From NCBI RefSeq assembly GCF_017745095.1, contig NZ_JAGHZZ010000003.1, forward strand, positions 186,001 to 250,000: a stretch of DNA of 64,000 nt, given 5' to 3'. Every line of letters begins with the position of its first letter. Positions within the stretch are counted from its first letter, which is position 1. A program made the translations under genes and the position numbers. Positions 10,108-21,077 of this stretch are shown piece after piece. The notes beneath the pieces were generated by a model that worked only from the letters and a program-made list of their open reading frames with translations, made no database searches and was not told the DNA's origin. Source of the stretch: Sporocytophaga sp. (GTDB lineage: Bacteria > Bacteroidota > Bacteroidia > Cytophagales > Cytophagaceae).

Positions 10108-10151
10108 TTTTAATCACTTTAAGAAACTAGAAAAGGGTTGCCATTGGCCAC

Positions 10152-10195
10152 ACACAAAAAAGCCTTCAATTTTTAAATTGAAGGCTTTTTTGTGT
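10152..10195. terminator. Long palindromic bidirectional terminator
   Basis: A perfect 21-bp inverted repeat (10152-10172 and 10175-10195) around a 2-base centre, with a GC core (AGCCTTCAA) flanked by A6 and T6. It sits at the end of the minus-strand zeta-toxin locus and can stop transcription both ways. Confidence 0.82.
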
Positions 10196-10237
10196 CTTTT
10201 TAGGCAAAAAAACAACTTATTTAATTCTCCATTTCAT

Positions 10238-10570
10238 TTATACTTCCAATTTTTCTATTACATTTTGAAGAAACCAGGTAGGAAATTTTTTATCATGATA
10301 AGTCATTTCACCTTCAAAGAATTCTGCAACCAATTTATATTCTCTTCCAGAATTGTCAAATATATAGGCTCTTCTGACCAGTTTGATAGCATCAAATAAT
10401 AAATCAAGAGAAGCAAAATACCGTGACTTAACTTTATCTTCGACAATATTATGCCCACCCTTTTCTACCCTATTATCAATTCTATCCTTATTAATAATGG
10501 GAGATTCCGTACATATATAGTATAAATAAGTCTTGTATCCTGCTTTGTTTGCTAAAATAATATCTTCCAA
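10238..10570 (-). CDS. Zeta-toxin-like ATPase, C-terminal fragment
   Basis: This 110-residue ORF has no natural ATG (its first codon is TTG at 10568-10570). It continues the preceding fragment in another frame. It carries the segment YKTYLYYICTESP, then RVEKGGHNIVEDKVKSRYF and a later FDNSG, which match the C-terminal half of zeta-toxin/UNG-type kinases, where the RV.KGGH region binds substrate. Adding one A at the AA at 10571-10572 would join the frames as HPSKLEDIILANKAGY. As it stands it is not expected to work alone. It ends near the long palindrome at 10152-10195. Confidence 0.6.
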   Translation of the reverse strand: MEDIILANKAGYKTYLYYICTESPIINKDRIDNRVEKGGHNIVEDKVKSRYFASLDLLFDAIKLVRRAYIFDNSGREYKLVAEFFEGEMTYHDKKFPTWFLQNVIEKLEV

Positions 10571-10980
10571 TTGGAAGGATGTGACATTACTGTTTCAAAC
10601 GAATAAGAAACTGCGGATTTAATAAATTCTTGTCTGATAAAAGCTGTAACAAATACTGCTTCATAGGAATTTGTTTCTTTAGGAAGGCTAACAAGAATAT
10701 TATCTTTAAATTTTATATCAATCTTATACCCTTCCTTTTTTGCTTTCTTTTTAAATGTAGAACTTTTGTTAAAATCCTGAAATGACTTTTTATCTACTTC
10801 CAGATTTAATTCTGATAAATTTATAAATCCTTTTTCACGTAACTCTTTTTCTACATTATCAGCATTTAAAAAATAACCTACTTTAAAATCAGCTCTATTA
10901 GAAAAATCATGAAATAAAGATGACTTTCCTGAACCATTAGGTCCTGCAAAAATTCTCAGCCGCTTTGATTTAGAAGCCAT
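10552..10980 (-). CDS. Zeta-toxin-like ATPase, N-terminal fragment (frameshifted)
   Basis: The 142-residue ORF starts MASKSKRLRIFAGPNGSGKSS, a Walker A P-loop in the position usual for zeta-toxin family kinases. Its end, SYSFETVMSHPS, matches the conserved FETVMSHP motif of the same family. It then runs out of frame. The intact protein would be about 245 residues. Zeta toxins phosphorylate UDP-N-acetylglucosamine, but chromosomal Bacteroidetes homologues are not well characterised, so the substrate is unknown. The small gene upstream ends 4 bases before this start and is the likely partner. Confidence 0.72.
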   Translation of the reverse strand: MASKSKRLRIFAGPNGSGKSSLFHDFSNRADFKVGYFLNADNVEKELREKGFINLSELNLEVDKKSFQDFNKSSTFKKKAKKEGYKIDIKFKDNILVSLPKETNSYEAVFVTAFIRQEFIKSAVSYSFETVMSHPSNWKILF

Positions 10981-10984
10981 TCAA

Positions 10985-11197
10985 TCAAATCTCCCCAATA
11001 ATATTTTTCTTTCCATTGGGTTCCTCCCTGATTATTTTACCTCCCTCCACATAAGTAATGGATAAGCCTAATGCCTTGGACTCTTTAATAGAACGTTCGG
11101 CACTTTGCTTACCAACTTCTTTTAAAAATTTTGTATATGAGGTATTAAACCCTTCACCTTTTTTAACAGAATTGCCTTTTTTAGATTTTGGTGCCAT
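10985..11197 (-). CDS. Small protein upstream of zeta-toxin-like gene; putative antitoxin
   Basis: A basic 70-residue protein starting MAPKSKKGNSVKKGEG. Its body has a predicted helix (TKFLKEVGKQSAERSIKESKALG) and ends with ITYVEGGKIIREEPNGKK. I know similar short proteins beside zeta-like ATPases in Bacteroidetes, usually annotated hypothetical. Its position as first gene, 4 bases from the kinase fragment, fits an antitoxin or accessory subunit, but it does not resemble the epsilon antitoxin in any motif I can see. The toxin-antitoxin role is therefore only an inference from context. Confidence 0.55.
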   Translation of the reverse strand: MAPKSKKGNSVKKGEGFNTSYTKFLKEVGKQSAERSIKESKALGLSITYVEGGKIIREEPNGKKNIIGEI

Positions 11198-11456
11198 AGA
11201 CTTTAAAACTAGTAAGCTTTGCTAATGTAACGAAAAATCTTCAAGAATGATCTAAGAATCTGCATCAAGTTAAAGAATGAAAAAATCATTATTGTAACTG
11301 GGCCTAACTGAAGGTTAAAGCTCGTCATTTACCAATAAGACATTCACATAATTGACGATCTGTATTAATTATTAAACTTTTTCAAAATATTTCCCCCCAA
11401 ACTGAACGTCCACCCATTCCCCGTGTATCATCCTTCAAAACACTTACTTTTTATTT

Positions 11457-12632
11457 ATGAAAAACTTAAAACTGACCTTTCTTTTACTTACGCTATTAAT
11501 AAATTCTAAAGGATTTTCTCAATCCAAGCCTGAAAAAGTCCCAAGATACACTCAAGAGATCCATGATAAAAAATGGTATCAGACTCAAGCTGACCTTTGG
11601 GAAATTGAAGTAAAAAAAGACCCTAAAAGTGAAGACTCCTGGCTTAATCTTTACACAGCTTATCGTTCATTATGGGTTTTAAATATATATAGCGAAGCCT
11701 CAAATAAAAAGGTAACTGAGGTAGTAGACAGAATGGAAAAAGTCATCCCAGAATCTTTTACATTCAACCTAACCAAAGGATGGCTAATGGGATGTTGGGA
11801 TCCTGCATCAATGAAGTATATACAAAAAGCCTATCAACTACAACCTGAAAATCCAGCTACGTATCACGAGCTCTCGGTCCGATACGAAGTTGAGTTGAAC
11901 TATGAAAAGCGAAAAGAATTTCATATCAAAATGTTTGAGAAAAGTGATATTTCGCAAGGCTTGCTAAACTACAACTACAATGTTCTTGCATCACTTGAAA
12001 AAGATGCAATATTGTTCACAATTGGGGATAACGACACCTATCCTGCTTGGATGATTCAGGATGTGCTTGGATTCAGAACTGATGTAACCATTATCAATAC
12101 CAGTCTAGCTGGAATAAATGATTACAGAGAAAAGCTTTTTAAAAAAGCAGGCATTTTACAAAACACAGCAAAAACAAATGCGCTGCAAGTCAAGGAACCA
12201 TTTACTGCCGAAAGCAGAGAAGTCTGGGAAAAATTATTAATAAAAAGCGTGGTGGAAAATTCAGGAAGCAAGCCAGTCTATTTTGCGTTGACAATGGGTA
12301 ACTCAGAATCCTTCAGTGGAATTAAAGACAAGCTTTATATTACAGGGCTTGCTCTTAAATACTCAGAAGAAAAAATTGATAACATTTCTTTCATAAGAAA
12401 GAATTATGAGAAGAAATTTTTACTGGATTATATAAAAGCTAATTTTCAAACAGATAAATCGAAGAACTTCGTTAACTTGATCAACCAGAATTATATTGCC
12501 CCATTTACACTTTTATACAAACATTATCGAACAACTGAAGAGGCTGAAAAAGCTGAAGAAGTGAAGCAACTTATTCTAAAAGTGGCCAAGGATGGCAACA
12601 GAGAAAAAGAAGTGTCGGAAATGTTAAAATAG
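11457..12632 (+). CDS. Secreted protein with tetratricopeptide-like region
   Basis: A 391-residue protein with a signal peptide ending near KGFSQS. Residues about 40-165 are helical with TPR-like spacing (EDSWLNLYTAYRSLW, ENPATYHELSVRYEVE). The next part holds LFTIGDNDTYPAWMIQDVLGFRTDV, very like the GDND motif region in the C-terminal domain of DUF2723 membrane proteins of Bacteroidetes, here without any membrane segments. It is the first gene of a tight operon with an ECF sigma factor (6 bases downstream) and a membrane protein. It may sense an envelope signal, but that is inference only. Confidence 0.72.
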   Translation: MKNLKLTFLLLTLLINSKGFSQSKPEKVPRYTQEIHDKKWYQTQADLWEIEVKKDPKSEDSWLNLYTAYRSLWVLNIYSEASNKKVTEVVDRMEKVIPESFTFNLTKGWLMGCWDPASMKYIQKAYQLQPENPATYHELSVRYEVELNYEKRKEFHIKMFEKSDISQGLLNYNYNVLASLEKDAILFTIGDNDTYPAWMIQDVLGFRTDVTIINTSLAGINDYREKLFKKAGILQNTAKTNALQVKEPFTAESREVWEKLLIKSVVENSGSKPVYFALTMGNSESFSGIKDKLYITGLALKYSEEKIDNISFIRKNYEKKFLLDYIKANFQTDKSKNFVNLINQNYIAPFTLLYKHYRTTEEAEKAEEVKQLILKVAKDGNREKEVSEMLK

Positions 12633-12638
12633 CTTTCA

Positions 12639-13214
12639 ATGCATTTTTTCAGAAGCACATATAAAAATCATTCGGATGAAGAGCTTATGCAGCTCATCAA
12701 GAAAGGCAAGGAAAAAGCCTTTGAAGAGCTTTTCGAGAGATATAAAAAGAAAATGCATTATTACTTTTATCGGATGCTTAATTATGATTCAGATCTCGCA
12801 GATGACTTTTTGCAAGATTTGTTTTTGAAAGTTATAGAAAAGCCCCACTCATTCGAAGAAGGAAGAAAGTTTTCTACCTGGATATACAGCTTAGGGTCAA
12901 ACATGTGCAAGAATCAATACCGTCGATCCCTCACCAGAAAAGAGGTTAAAGCGGATGATCTTATCACCGAGATATATAAAGAAGATGAAGCTTTTTCATT
13001 TCAACTTGACAAAGACCTTTTGGAGAACAACCTGAATGAGGCTTTATCCTTGCTTGATGATGAGTTGCGTGAAATTATCATTCTTAGATTTCAGGAAAAT
13101 TTATCTGTAAAAGATATAAGCCAGATAATTGGATGCCCCGAAGGCACTGTAAAATCAAGGATTTTCTATACCCTAAAAAAACTATCTGAAAGACTAAAAG
13201 TATTCAAGCCATAA
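12639..13214 (+). CDS. ECF-type RNA polymerase sigma factor
   Basis: The 191-residue protein has sigma region 2 (about residues 25-95, with FEELFERYKKKMHYYFYRM and DLADDFLQDLFLKV) and region 4 (about 130-185, with REIIILRFQENLSVKDISQIIGCPEGTVKSRIF helix-turn-helix). No region 3 is present, as in ECF sigma-70 factors. It starts 6 bases after the secreted protein gene and ends 12 bases before a membrane protein gene that may be its anti-sigma factor. Its target promoters cannot be deduced here. Confidence 0.92.
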   Translation: MHFFRSTYKNHSDEELMQLIKKGKEKAFEELFERYKKKMHYYFYRMLNYDSDLADDFLQDLFLKVIEKPHSFEEGRKFSTWIYSLGSNMCKNQYRRSLTRKEVKADDLITEIYKEDEAFSFQLDKDLLENNLNEALSLLDDELREIIILRFQENLSVKDISQIIGCPEGTVKSRIFYTLKKLSERLKVFKP

Positions 13215-13226
13215 AAATCCAGTAAT

Positions 13227-13880
13227 ATGAATCATAAAATAAGAGAGTCTGAACTATTGGAACCCTTAATCCAAAAAGACTTTAAAGAGTTAAGCCTCGA
13301 AGAAAAGTCATTAGTGCTTCAGCACATTACTGAGGAGGAATTTAATGCTCTTCGAAAAAGCTCAAAAGATTTAACTAGAAAATTTGATCAGGATAGACTA
13401 CATATCAATCCCGATAAAGAAATAAAAGGCATCCTTATGGAAAAATTCAGAGAGAAAAAACAGAGGAAGTACCTTTTATTTTCTCTTGCTTCAATTCTGA
13501 ATTACCGCATACCTGCATATCAACCTGCTTTAGCATTTTTAGCATTGCTGTTACTTTACTTCTTCATTAATCACAAGAGTCAGGATAAACTGATTGCTCA
13601 ATCGCCGGCTCCAATACCTCAAGAGATTCAAGAAGTCAAGCAGACTGAAATTCTCGAAGATATAAAAGACACAATATTTAATACTTCTATTGGAAGAGAA
13701 TTAGCAAAAACTTTTACACAAGTAAAGGATTCAGTTCATGAAGAAAAAACGATTCAAACAGTTCCACCTTTACCTTCAGCTTCTGCCATTGCTATCTATT
13801 CGTTGAAAGATGAAAAAACAGAAGGTTCTTCGTTGAATGAAGACACATTGCTAACTTCCTTTTTTACAATACCTAATTAG
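13227..13880 (+). CDS. Single-pass membrane protein, putative anti-sigma factor
   Basis: The 217-residue protein has an N-terminal region of about 95 charged residues, one membrane segment near residues 98-113 (LAFLALLLLYFFI), and a C-terminal part that would be periplasmic. This topology, with position directly after the ECF sigma gene, is that of anti-sigma factors. The segment LSLEEKSLVLQHITEEEFNALR in the cytoplasmic part could be the sigma-binding helices. I do not see a zinc-binding HxxxCxxC motif, so it is not a ZAS-type anti-sigma. The function is inferred from context. A terminator follows at 13912. Confidence 0.65.
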   Translation: MNHKIRESELLEPLIQKDFKELSLEEKSLVLQHITEEEFNALRKSSKDLTRKFDQDRLHINPDKEIKGILMEKFREKKQRKYLLFSLASILNYRIPAYQPALAFLALLLLYFFINHKSQDKLIAQSPAPIPQEIQEVKQTEILEDIKDTIFNTSIGRELAKTFTQVKDSVHEEKTIQTVPPLPSASAIAIYSLKDEKTEGSSLNEDTLLTSFFTIPN

Positions 13881-13911
13881 TCTCCTGCCAGTATTTCAGT
13901 TTTAATAATAT

Positions 13912-13938
13912 AAGGACGGTTCAAATGAATCGTCCTTT
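13912..13938 (+). terminator. Intrinsic terminator of the ECF sigma operon
   Basis: AAGGACGGTT and AATCGTCCTT pair over 10 bp with one G-T pair and loop CAAATG, followed by TTATTG. Confidence 0.7.
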
Positions 13939-14076
13939 ATTGTCCCTTAAACTCCTTTATCCTGCTTATCCAATTATATAGTCTGGGCAACCCTGAAATC
14001 TAAATTATTGAATGAAAACCAGCCACATAATTGTTCTTATTTAAGTAACAAGAGCTTTAATATACAAGCATATAAT

Positions 14077-16257
14077 ATGTCAACATATAATGACATCCTA
14101 AATGCAATAAAAGACTCAGATCAATTTATTCTGCTATCAATTGACCAGCACTATCTGTGTACCCTCTGGTCAAGAGGACTCAGCAACTTAACTGGCAAGG
14201 AAGAGCATGCCTTTCTGGGAAAAAATATTTTTCAAAGCTTCCCTGAACTTATTTCTTCAGACCATTTTGAAAACTTTAAAAAATGTCTGACAGGTCAAAA
14301 GATTGTTCAGGTATTTAATCATCTATCACCTCTTGACATCGATTTCAAAGGTAGTTTTGAAGTTACATATTCTCCTACATATCATAAAAAAGACGAGGAA
14401 ATTACCGGTTGTCTGGTCCGAATCAAAGTTTTGGATCAAATACTACCGCAAGAGAAGCAGGAATTAAACAAATACAAGACATTCTCCAATAATACAGATG
14501 TAGGAATATGGGAAATAGATACAGAAGGTTATACAAGATTTGCTAATCCTTCTATGTGCAAAATCCTGGGAATTAAATCTACGGATGATATTAAAAGAAA
14601 AACATATCATTCCTTCTTTACAAAAGAAAGTCTTGAACGAATAACTGAAGAACACGAAAAAAGAACTAGACATATATCGTCCAATTACGAGGCTGAAATA
14701 ATCGCTAACAATGGAGAAAAAAGGATTGTACTGATAAACGGTGCTCCCTTGTATAATCATTCCGGTACATTCATAGGTTTAATCGGAGCCTTTATTGACA
14801 TCACTGAAAAGAAAAAAATAGAAGCTGAGTTAATCAATTCAGAACATCGTTTCAGATATTTATTTGAGAAATCATATCGCGCCAACGCTATCTCCAGAGA
14901 CTTTAAAATTCTGATAGCCAATGAAGCATTTGCTAAAATATTCGGGTATTCATCAATTGAAGAAATTATGAAAATTCCCGTCTATGAGTTATATACAGAG
15001 GAGAGTGTACAGATTATAAAAAAAAGAATTTCAAGAATAAAGGAAGGTAAACCAGTGCCCAGTTCTTATGTATCTCAAGGCAGACGAAAAGATGGCTCAA
15101 TTTTTTATCTTGAAAATGATGTAACATTAATCGAGTTGTCTGACGGAAAGGCGTATTTCCTCTCCCTGAAAGATATTACAGACAAGATAAATGCTCGGAA
15201 TGCCCTTATAGCAAGCGAAGCGAAGTTTAGTGGAATCTTCAATTCAAACCTTATCGGCATTGCATTTTCTGATGATGATCATAATATCATTGACGCAAAT
15301 GAGCGTTTCCTGAACATTATTCAATATTCAAATGAAGATCTTAAAACAGAAAAAATCACATGGGATAAAATAACTCCGAATGATTTTAAATTTGATGATG
15401 AAATAACCAGTGAAGAATATGCGCAAGACAAATGGCAGGCTCCATATGAAAGGGAATATGTCTGTAAAGACGGAAGTAAAACACCTGTATTGGAAGGAGG
15501 AGCAAAGCTAAACGGAATGCTGAATCTCCATGTATCATTTGCTATTGATATTACAGAACTCAGGAAAAGTAAAGAAGAAACCTATAAATTAACCAAGGAA
15601 TTATCTACATTCTTATACATGACCTCCCATGATTTAAAAGGACCATTGGCTACTATTATCGGGTTAACTATGATTGCAAAGCAGGATATAAAGGACTCCA
15701 AAGCTCTGGATTATTTCAAATTAATTGAACGCAGCACCCGTAAACTCGATAACTCATTAATGGGACTTTTGAGAATTATGCAGATCAAAAACAATGAATT
15801 TTATTATACTGAAGTGGATATGGGGCGACTTTTAAATGAAGTAATACATGGTTCATACGCTGCAGACTTCACCTATCATGCACAATTTCATTTAACTATT
15901 CCGGATGATTTAATAATCACTTCGGATAAAGAAATGTTGAAAACCATTTTTCAAAAGCTCATTGACAATGCACTAAAATACACTCAGCCTTCTCAAAATC
16001 CCGAAGTCGATATTTGTATTTACAATTTTGAAAAAAACATTCAAATAATCTTTGCAGACAGAGGTAAGGGAATAAACGAAAAAAATATAGATAAACTATT
16101 CGATATGTTCTATAGAGGTGATGTGAACTCCAAAGGCTCAGGACTCGGACTTTATATAGTAAAGAGCATTGTCGAAAAATTTAATGGAAAAATTAAAGCC
16201 GCCAACAGAATTAGAGGTGGCGCTGAATTCACAATTGACCTGCCTAAGTTTCGATAA
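14077..16257 (+). CDS. Multi-PAS sensor histidine kinase
   Basis: A soluble kinase without evident membrane segments. Four PAS-like domains are visible (about residues 1-110, 125-245, 255-370 and 380-500 from this start). A HisKA domain with the phospho-acceptor histidine in MTSHDLKGPL comes next, then a HATPase domain with DNALKYTQ (N box), DRGKGINEKNI (G1), MFYRG (F box) and GSGLGLYIV (G2). I chose the ATG at 14077 (MSTYND), just before the first PAS domain. The frame extends upstream only to a TTG at 14008, 23 codons earlier. No response regulator lies next to it, so its partner is unknown. PAS domains suggest an intracellular redox, light or ligand signal. Confidence 0.9.
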   Translation: MSTYNDILNAIKDSDQFILLSIDQHYLCTLWSRGLSNLTGKEEHAFLGKNIFQSFPELISSDHFENFKKCLTGQKIVQVFNHLSPLDIDFKGSFEVTYSPTYHKKDEEITGCLVRIKVLDQILPQEKQELNKYKTFSNNTDVGIWEIDTEGYTRFANPSMCKILGIKSTDDIKRKTYHSFFTKESLERITEEHEKRTRHISSNYEAEIIANNGEKRIVLINGAPLYNHSGTFIGLIGAFIDITEKKKIEAELINSEHRFRYLFEKSYRANAISRDFKILIANEAFAKIFGYSSIEEIMKIPVYELYTEESVQIIKKRISRIKEGKPVPSSYVSQGRRKDGSIFYLENDVTLIELSDGKAYFLSLKDITDKINARNALIASEAKFSGIFNSNLIGIAFSDDDHNIIDANERFLNIIQYSNEDLKTEKITWDKITPNDFKFDDEITSEEYAQDKWQAPYEREYVCKDGSKTPVLEGGAKLNGMLNLHVSFAIDITELRKSKEETYKLTKELSTFLYMTSHDLKGPLATIIGLTMIAKQDIKDSKALDYFKLIERSTRKLDNSLMGLLRIMQIKNNEFYYTEVDMGRLLNEVIHGSYAADFTYHAQFHLTIPDDLIITSDKEMLKTIFQKLIDNALKYTQPSQNPEVDICIYNFEKNIQIIFADRGKGINEKNIDKLFDMFYRGDVNSKGSGLGLYIVKSIVEKFNGKIKAANRIRGGAEFTIDLPKFR

Positions 16258-16402
16258 ATCAGCTAATTGATGATATCCTCCTACAATTAAACTGCTTTAT
16301 TTTCAACATTTTTTAGAATGGCAGAAAGTGCAGTAAAATTGTCATTGCTGCCAAGATCCTTTTCCTCTATATTTGACTTATATATTAAAAATAAGAAAAT
16401 AT

Positions 16403-18468
<2,066 letters not shown>

Positions 18469-18485
18469 AGTATATTTTCTATCTG

Positions 18486-18520
18486 AATCTCCGGTTTTAA
18501 TTGACCGGAGATTTATTATT
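18486..18520 (+). terminator. Intrinsic terminator of gap
   Basis: AATCTCCGGT and ACCGGAGATT form a perfect 10-bp stem with an 8-base loop, followed by TATTATTTTTA. Confidence 0.88.
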
Positions 18521-18551
18521 TTTACATTAATTTTTTATCTAGTCTACAAAC

Positions 18552-19109
18552 ATGAAAATAGCATACATAATTTTTGAAGGCATTACCTGGCTTGATTTTA
18601 TTGGCATCTACGATCCATTGAGCAGACTCAAATCACTTAAATATATTCCAGAATTGGAATGGGATATCTGCTCTTACACAGAAAGTAATAAAGATAACTT
18701 TGGCCTTGAAATAAAGGCTACTAAGATTAAGAATGACCTTGGAGTTTATGACATTATCATTGTTCCTGGTGGATTTGGAACAAGAAAACTTCAATTCGAT
18801 ACAGACTTTATCAATTGGCTAAAGACTTCAGAAAAAGTAAAAAATAAAATATCCATTTGCACAGGAAGCTTGCTTCTTGGTGCTGCAGGTTTCTTAAAAG
18901 ATAAAATAGCCACTGTGAATATCCTGGAGTATGAAACCCTTGCTCCCTATTGTAAGACAGTAAGCAAAGAAAGAATTGTTGAAGATGATGACACGATTAC
19001 CGCTGGAGCAGTTTCAGCATCCATAGACCTTGGCCTTTACCTTTGTAAAAAATGGGCAGGAGATGAAGCAGCCAAGGAGATAAGGAGAAAAATGGATTAT
19101 CACGGTTGA
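18552..19109 (+). CDS. DJ-1/PfpI family protein
   Basis: A 185-residue single-domain member of the DJ-1/PfpI superfamily. The nucleophile elbow is SICTGSLLLGAAG with a cysteine, and TAGAVSASIDLGLYL (read as ITAGAVSASIDL) matches the region after it. It resembles the amidotransferase half of the GlxA-type regulator 1.1 kb upstream but lacks the AraC domain. Family members include glyoxalases, isonitrile hydratases and chaperone-like proteins. The sequence alone does not choose between them. Confidence 0.87.
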   Translation: MKIAYIIFEGITWLDFIGIYDPLSRLKSLKYIPELEWDICSYTESNKDNFGLEIKATKIKNDLGVYDIIIVPGGFGTRKLQFDTDFINWLKTSEKVKNKISICTGSLLLGAAGFLKDKIATVNILEYETLAPYCKTVSKERIVEDDDTITAGAVSASIDLGLYLCKKWAGDEAAKEIRRKMDYHG

Positions 19110-19225
19110 TTAAACCTGCTGCTGACAGAACCATTCTAAAAAGTTGTTTATACAAGAGTTAAACATCTTTAGCAAAAGCTTGTTTTACCGGATAAGATAA
19201 GAAATGCCTTGTCTTTTCCCGGGCT

Positions 19226-20065
19226 ATGCTTAGAAAAGTAAGAAAAAAAATCTCGTCCCTTTTGGGCAAACCAGATGAGGAAAGCATTAATAAATTTGAA
19301 GAGAAGATCCTTGAAAGCCTTATCACCGCATACATAGATGCTTCTAAAAGAACCCGACAGATTTTTCTTATTCTCAATATCGCTGGTATTATCATTTTCA
19401 TTGCGGAATTTAATAGGGTTTTCAGCTGGCTTCATTATTTCAGAGAAAACAAAAAGCTTATTAAAGATCCACAGCAGGAATCTTTTCAAAATATCATTTA
19501 TGACAAATTTGAGCTTATAGAAATTCCTGTTATAGGTATTCAGTTTTCAGTCAGCGACATCATACTTGTTGGCATGCTTGGCTTTGTCGTAATAGCTACC
19601 TGGTATTACTTTTCAGCAAGAAGGCAACATCATGTTGTTTCAGAATTGCTGGAGAGATCAAGAAACTCAGACAATTTACATATCAAGAGATATCTTTATT
19701 TTGGAATAGTTAATCAATCTGTTTTTCTCACTGGTTCGGATGTTGATACAATAGACTTCAAAAAGAAATCTTCTTATAGAATTGTTGCTCAGATCTTACA
19801 GGCCTTTCTCATTATTCTTCCCTTTTCTCTTATCGCTTTTGAATTATTCAGATTATACAATTATGGTGGCTTTTACCCTGATGGCAAAATGTGTTGGGAA
19901 ATGACTAAAGGTCAAAGGACTGACATTATAGTTCGTTTGGTAATAGGCTTAGCACTGGGATTGTACACTTTCAATATTTGGAATGATATAAGAAAACTGA
20001 TGAATGCCACCAAGTGGAAATTAAGAGAAATGGGCAGAGAAGCAGAGGCTCCGGAAAAAGGATAA
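19226..20065 (+). CDS. Multi-pass membrane protein of unknown function
   Basis: A 279-residue protein with about four membrane segments: IFLILNIAGIIIFIAEF (near 45-60), ISDIILVGMLGFVVIATWYYF (about 110-130), AQILQAFLIILPFSLIAFELF (about 190-210) and IVRLVIGLALGLYTFNIW (about 240-257). The N-terminus is basic (MLRKVRKKISSLLGK), which favours a cytoplasmic start. I do not recognise the family. It stands alone between the DJ-1 gene and a convergent SRPBCC gene. Confidence 0.7.
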   Translation: MLRKVRKKISSLLGKPDEESINKFEEKILESLITAYIDASKRTRQIFLILNIAGIIIFIAEFNRVFSWLHYFRENKKLIKDPQQESFQNIIYDKFELIEIPVIGIQFSVSDIILVGMLGFVVIATWYYFSARRQHHVVSELLERSRNSDNLHIKRYLYFGIVNQSVFLTGSDVDTIDFKKKSSYRIVAQILQAFLIILPFSLIAFELFRLYNYGGFYPDGKMCWEMTKGQRTDIIVRLVIGLALGLYTFNIWNDIRKLMNATKWKLREMGREAEAPEKG

Positions 20066-20091
20066 TTACGTTACCCCTGCATTCATTACTT

Positions 20092-20523
20092 TTATTTATT
20101 TTCCAGTAACTTCTTCATTGAATCAAGTACCATACCCCAATTCTTTTCTGAATGCTCCCTGGCTTCTTCACTCTGTATATTGTCCTGACTAATAGTCAAA
20201 CGAACGCTCGATTCTAACTCTTCCAGATCATAAGAGATATTGGCATAATTCTCTTCAACATCAGGAGTGCCTGACATGGAGCTCCAATAAGTATATTTAA
20301 AAGTTTCCTCTGGCTCAATGGCAGTAATAATTCCTCCATCTTCGTAAGGCTTACCTTCCCAGACACCTTTGAAAGAAATTCTACTACCCACTTTCCAGTC
20401 GGAAGAGGTGTCCGTTCCGAACAAGTATTCTTTAATGATTTTAGGATTAACGAGAGCATCCCAGACAGTTCTAATATCTGTCTTGATTTCAATGGAAGCT
20501 TGAGCTATAAGGTCAGTTTTCAT
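20092..20523 (-). CDS. SRPBCC/AHSA1 family protein
   Basis: The 143-residue protein has the START-like fold typical of activator of Hsp90 homologues: the N-terminal ASIEIKTDIRTVWDALVNPKIIKEYLFG, the central IEPEETFKYTYWS and the C-terminal amphipathic helix NWGMVLDSMKKLLE. Such proteins bind hydrophobic ligands; the partner is unknown. It is one of three SRPBCC proteins in the window (others at 24201 and 29646), and no operon partner is evident. Confidence 0.88.
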   Translation of the reverse strand: MKTDLIAQASIEIKTDIRTVWDALVNPKIIKEYLFGTDTSSDWKVGSRISFKGVWEGKPYEDGGIITAIEPEETFKYTYWSSMSGTPDVEENYANISYDLEELESSVRLTISQDNIQSEEAREHSEKNWGMVLDSMKKLLENK

Positions 20524-20602
20524 TTTTTATTTTCTTTAATTAACTCTGTAAATAAAAAGTGGTTTAGTGACAACCTTATGTCAGCAGACCTCTCTTCCGA
20601 AT

Positions 20603-20630
20603 AAAAAAAAGAGCTCCTATGATGGAGCTC
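20603..20630 (-). terminator. Intrinsic terminator downstream of YHS lipoprotein gene
   Basis: GAGCTCC (20611-20617) pairs with GGAGCTC (20624-20630). On the minus strand the stem is followed by eight T. Confidence 0.75.
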
Positions 20631-20655
20631 CTATGATTTGACAAATACTTTAAAA

Positions 20656-20913
20656 CTATTTCAGATAAGTCTCTGAGTTTTTCTCGAACTCCTTTTTACA
20701 TGCTGTATTGCAAAAGCCATATATCTTTCCATTAAAATTCAAGGTATCAGAGAGATGACCTTCGATAGGCATTTTACAAACAGGGTCGGTATCCAAGGCT
20801 AATGATGATACTTCCATAGTAATTTTTTCCGCCTTCTTTTCAGGGGATGAGCATGAAGAAGTCAGTAAAACTCCTGCAAATAGGAAAAGAGATAGAGATA
20901 TATTTTTTAACAT
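20656..20913 (-). CDS. YHS-domain lipoprotein
   Basis: A small 85-residue exported protein. The signal peptide ends in a lipobox LLTSSC at about residues 16-21, so it should be lipid-anchored. The mature part is a YHS domain: DPVCKMPIEG, then KIYGFCNTACKKEFEKN, with the three cysteines usual for metal-binding YHS proteins. These are often linked to copper or other heavy-metal handling. No copper transporter is adjacent, so the role stays open. Confidence 0.88.
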   Translation of the reverse strand: MLKNISLSLFLFAGVLLTSSCSSPEKKAEKITMEVSSLALDTDPVCKMPIEGHLSDTLNFNGKIYGFCNTACKKEFEKNSETYLK

Positions 20914-21077
20914 GATTTTATTTAAAAATTTCAGTTTTGATTTTTAGTCACAATACTAACGAATTTATCAGGAAAAACTTTCATTCTGACTAAACTTCAT
21001 TAAACCATTAATTATCTGACCATTGCAATAATTAAAGAATGATGTTTGCAATGTTCTAATTCGAAATCCATGAATTA

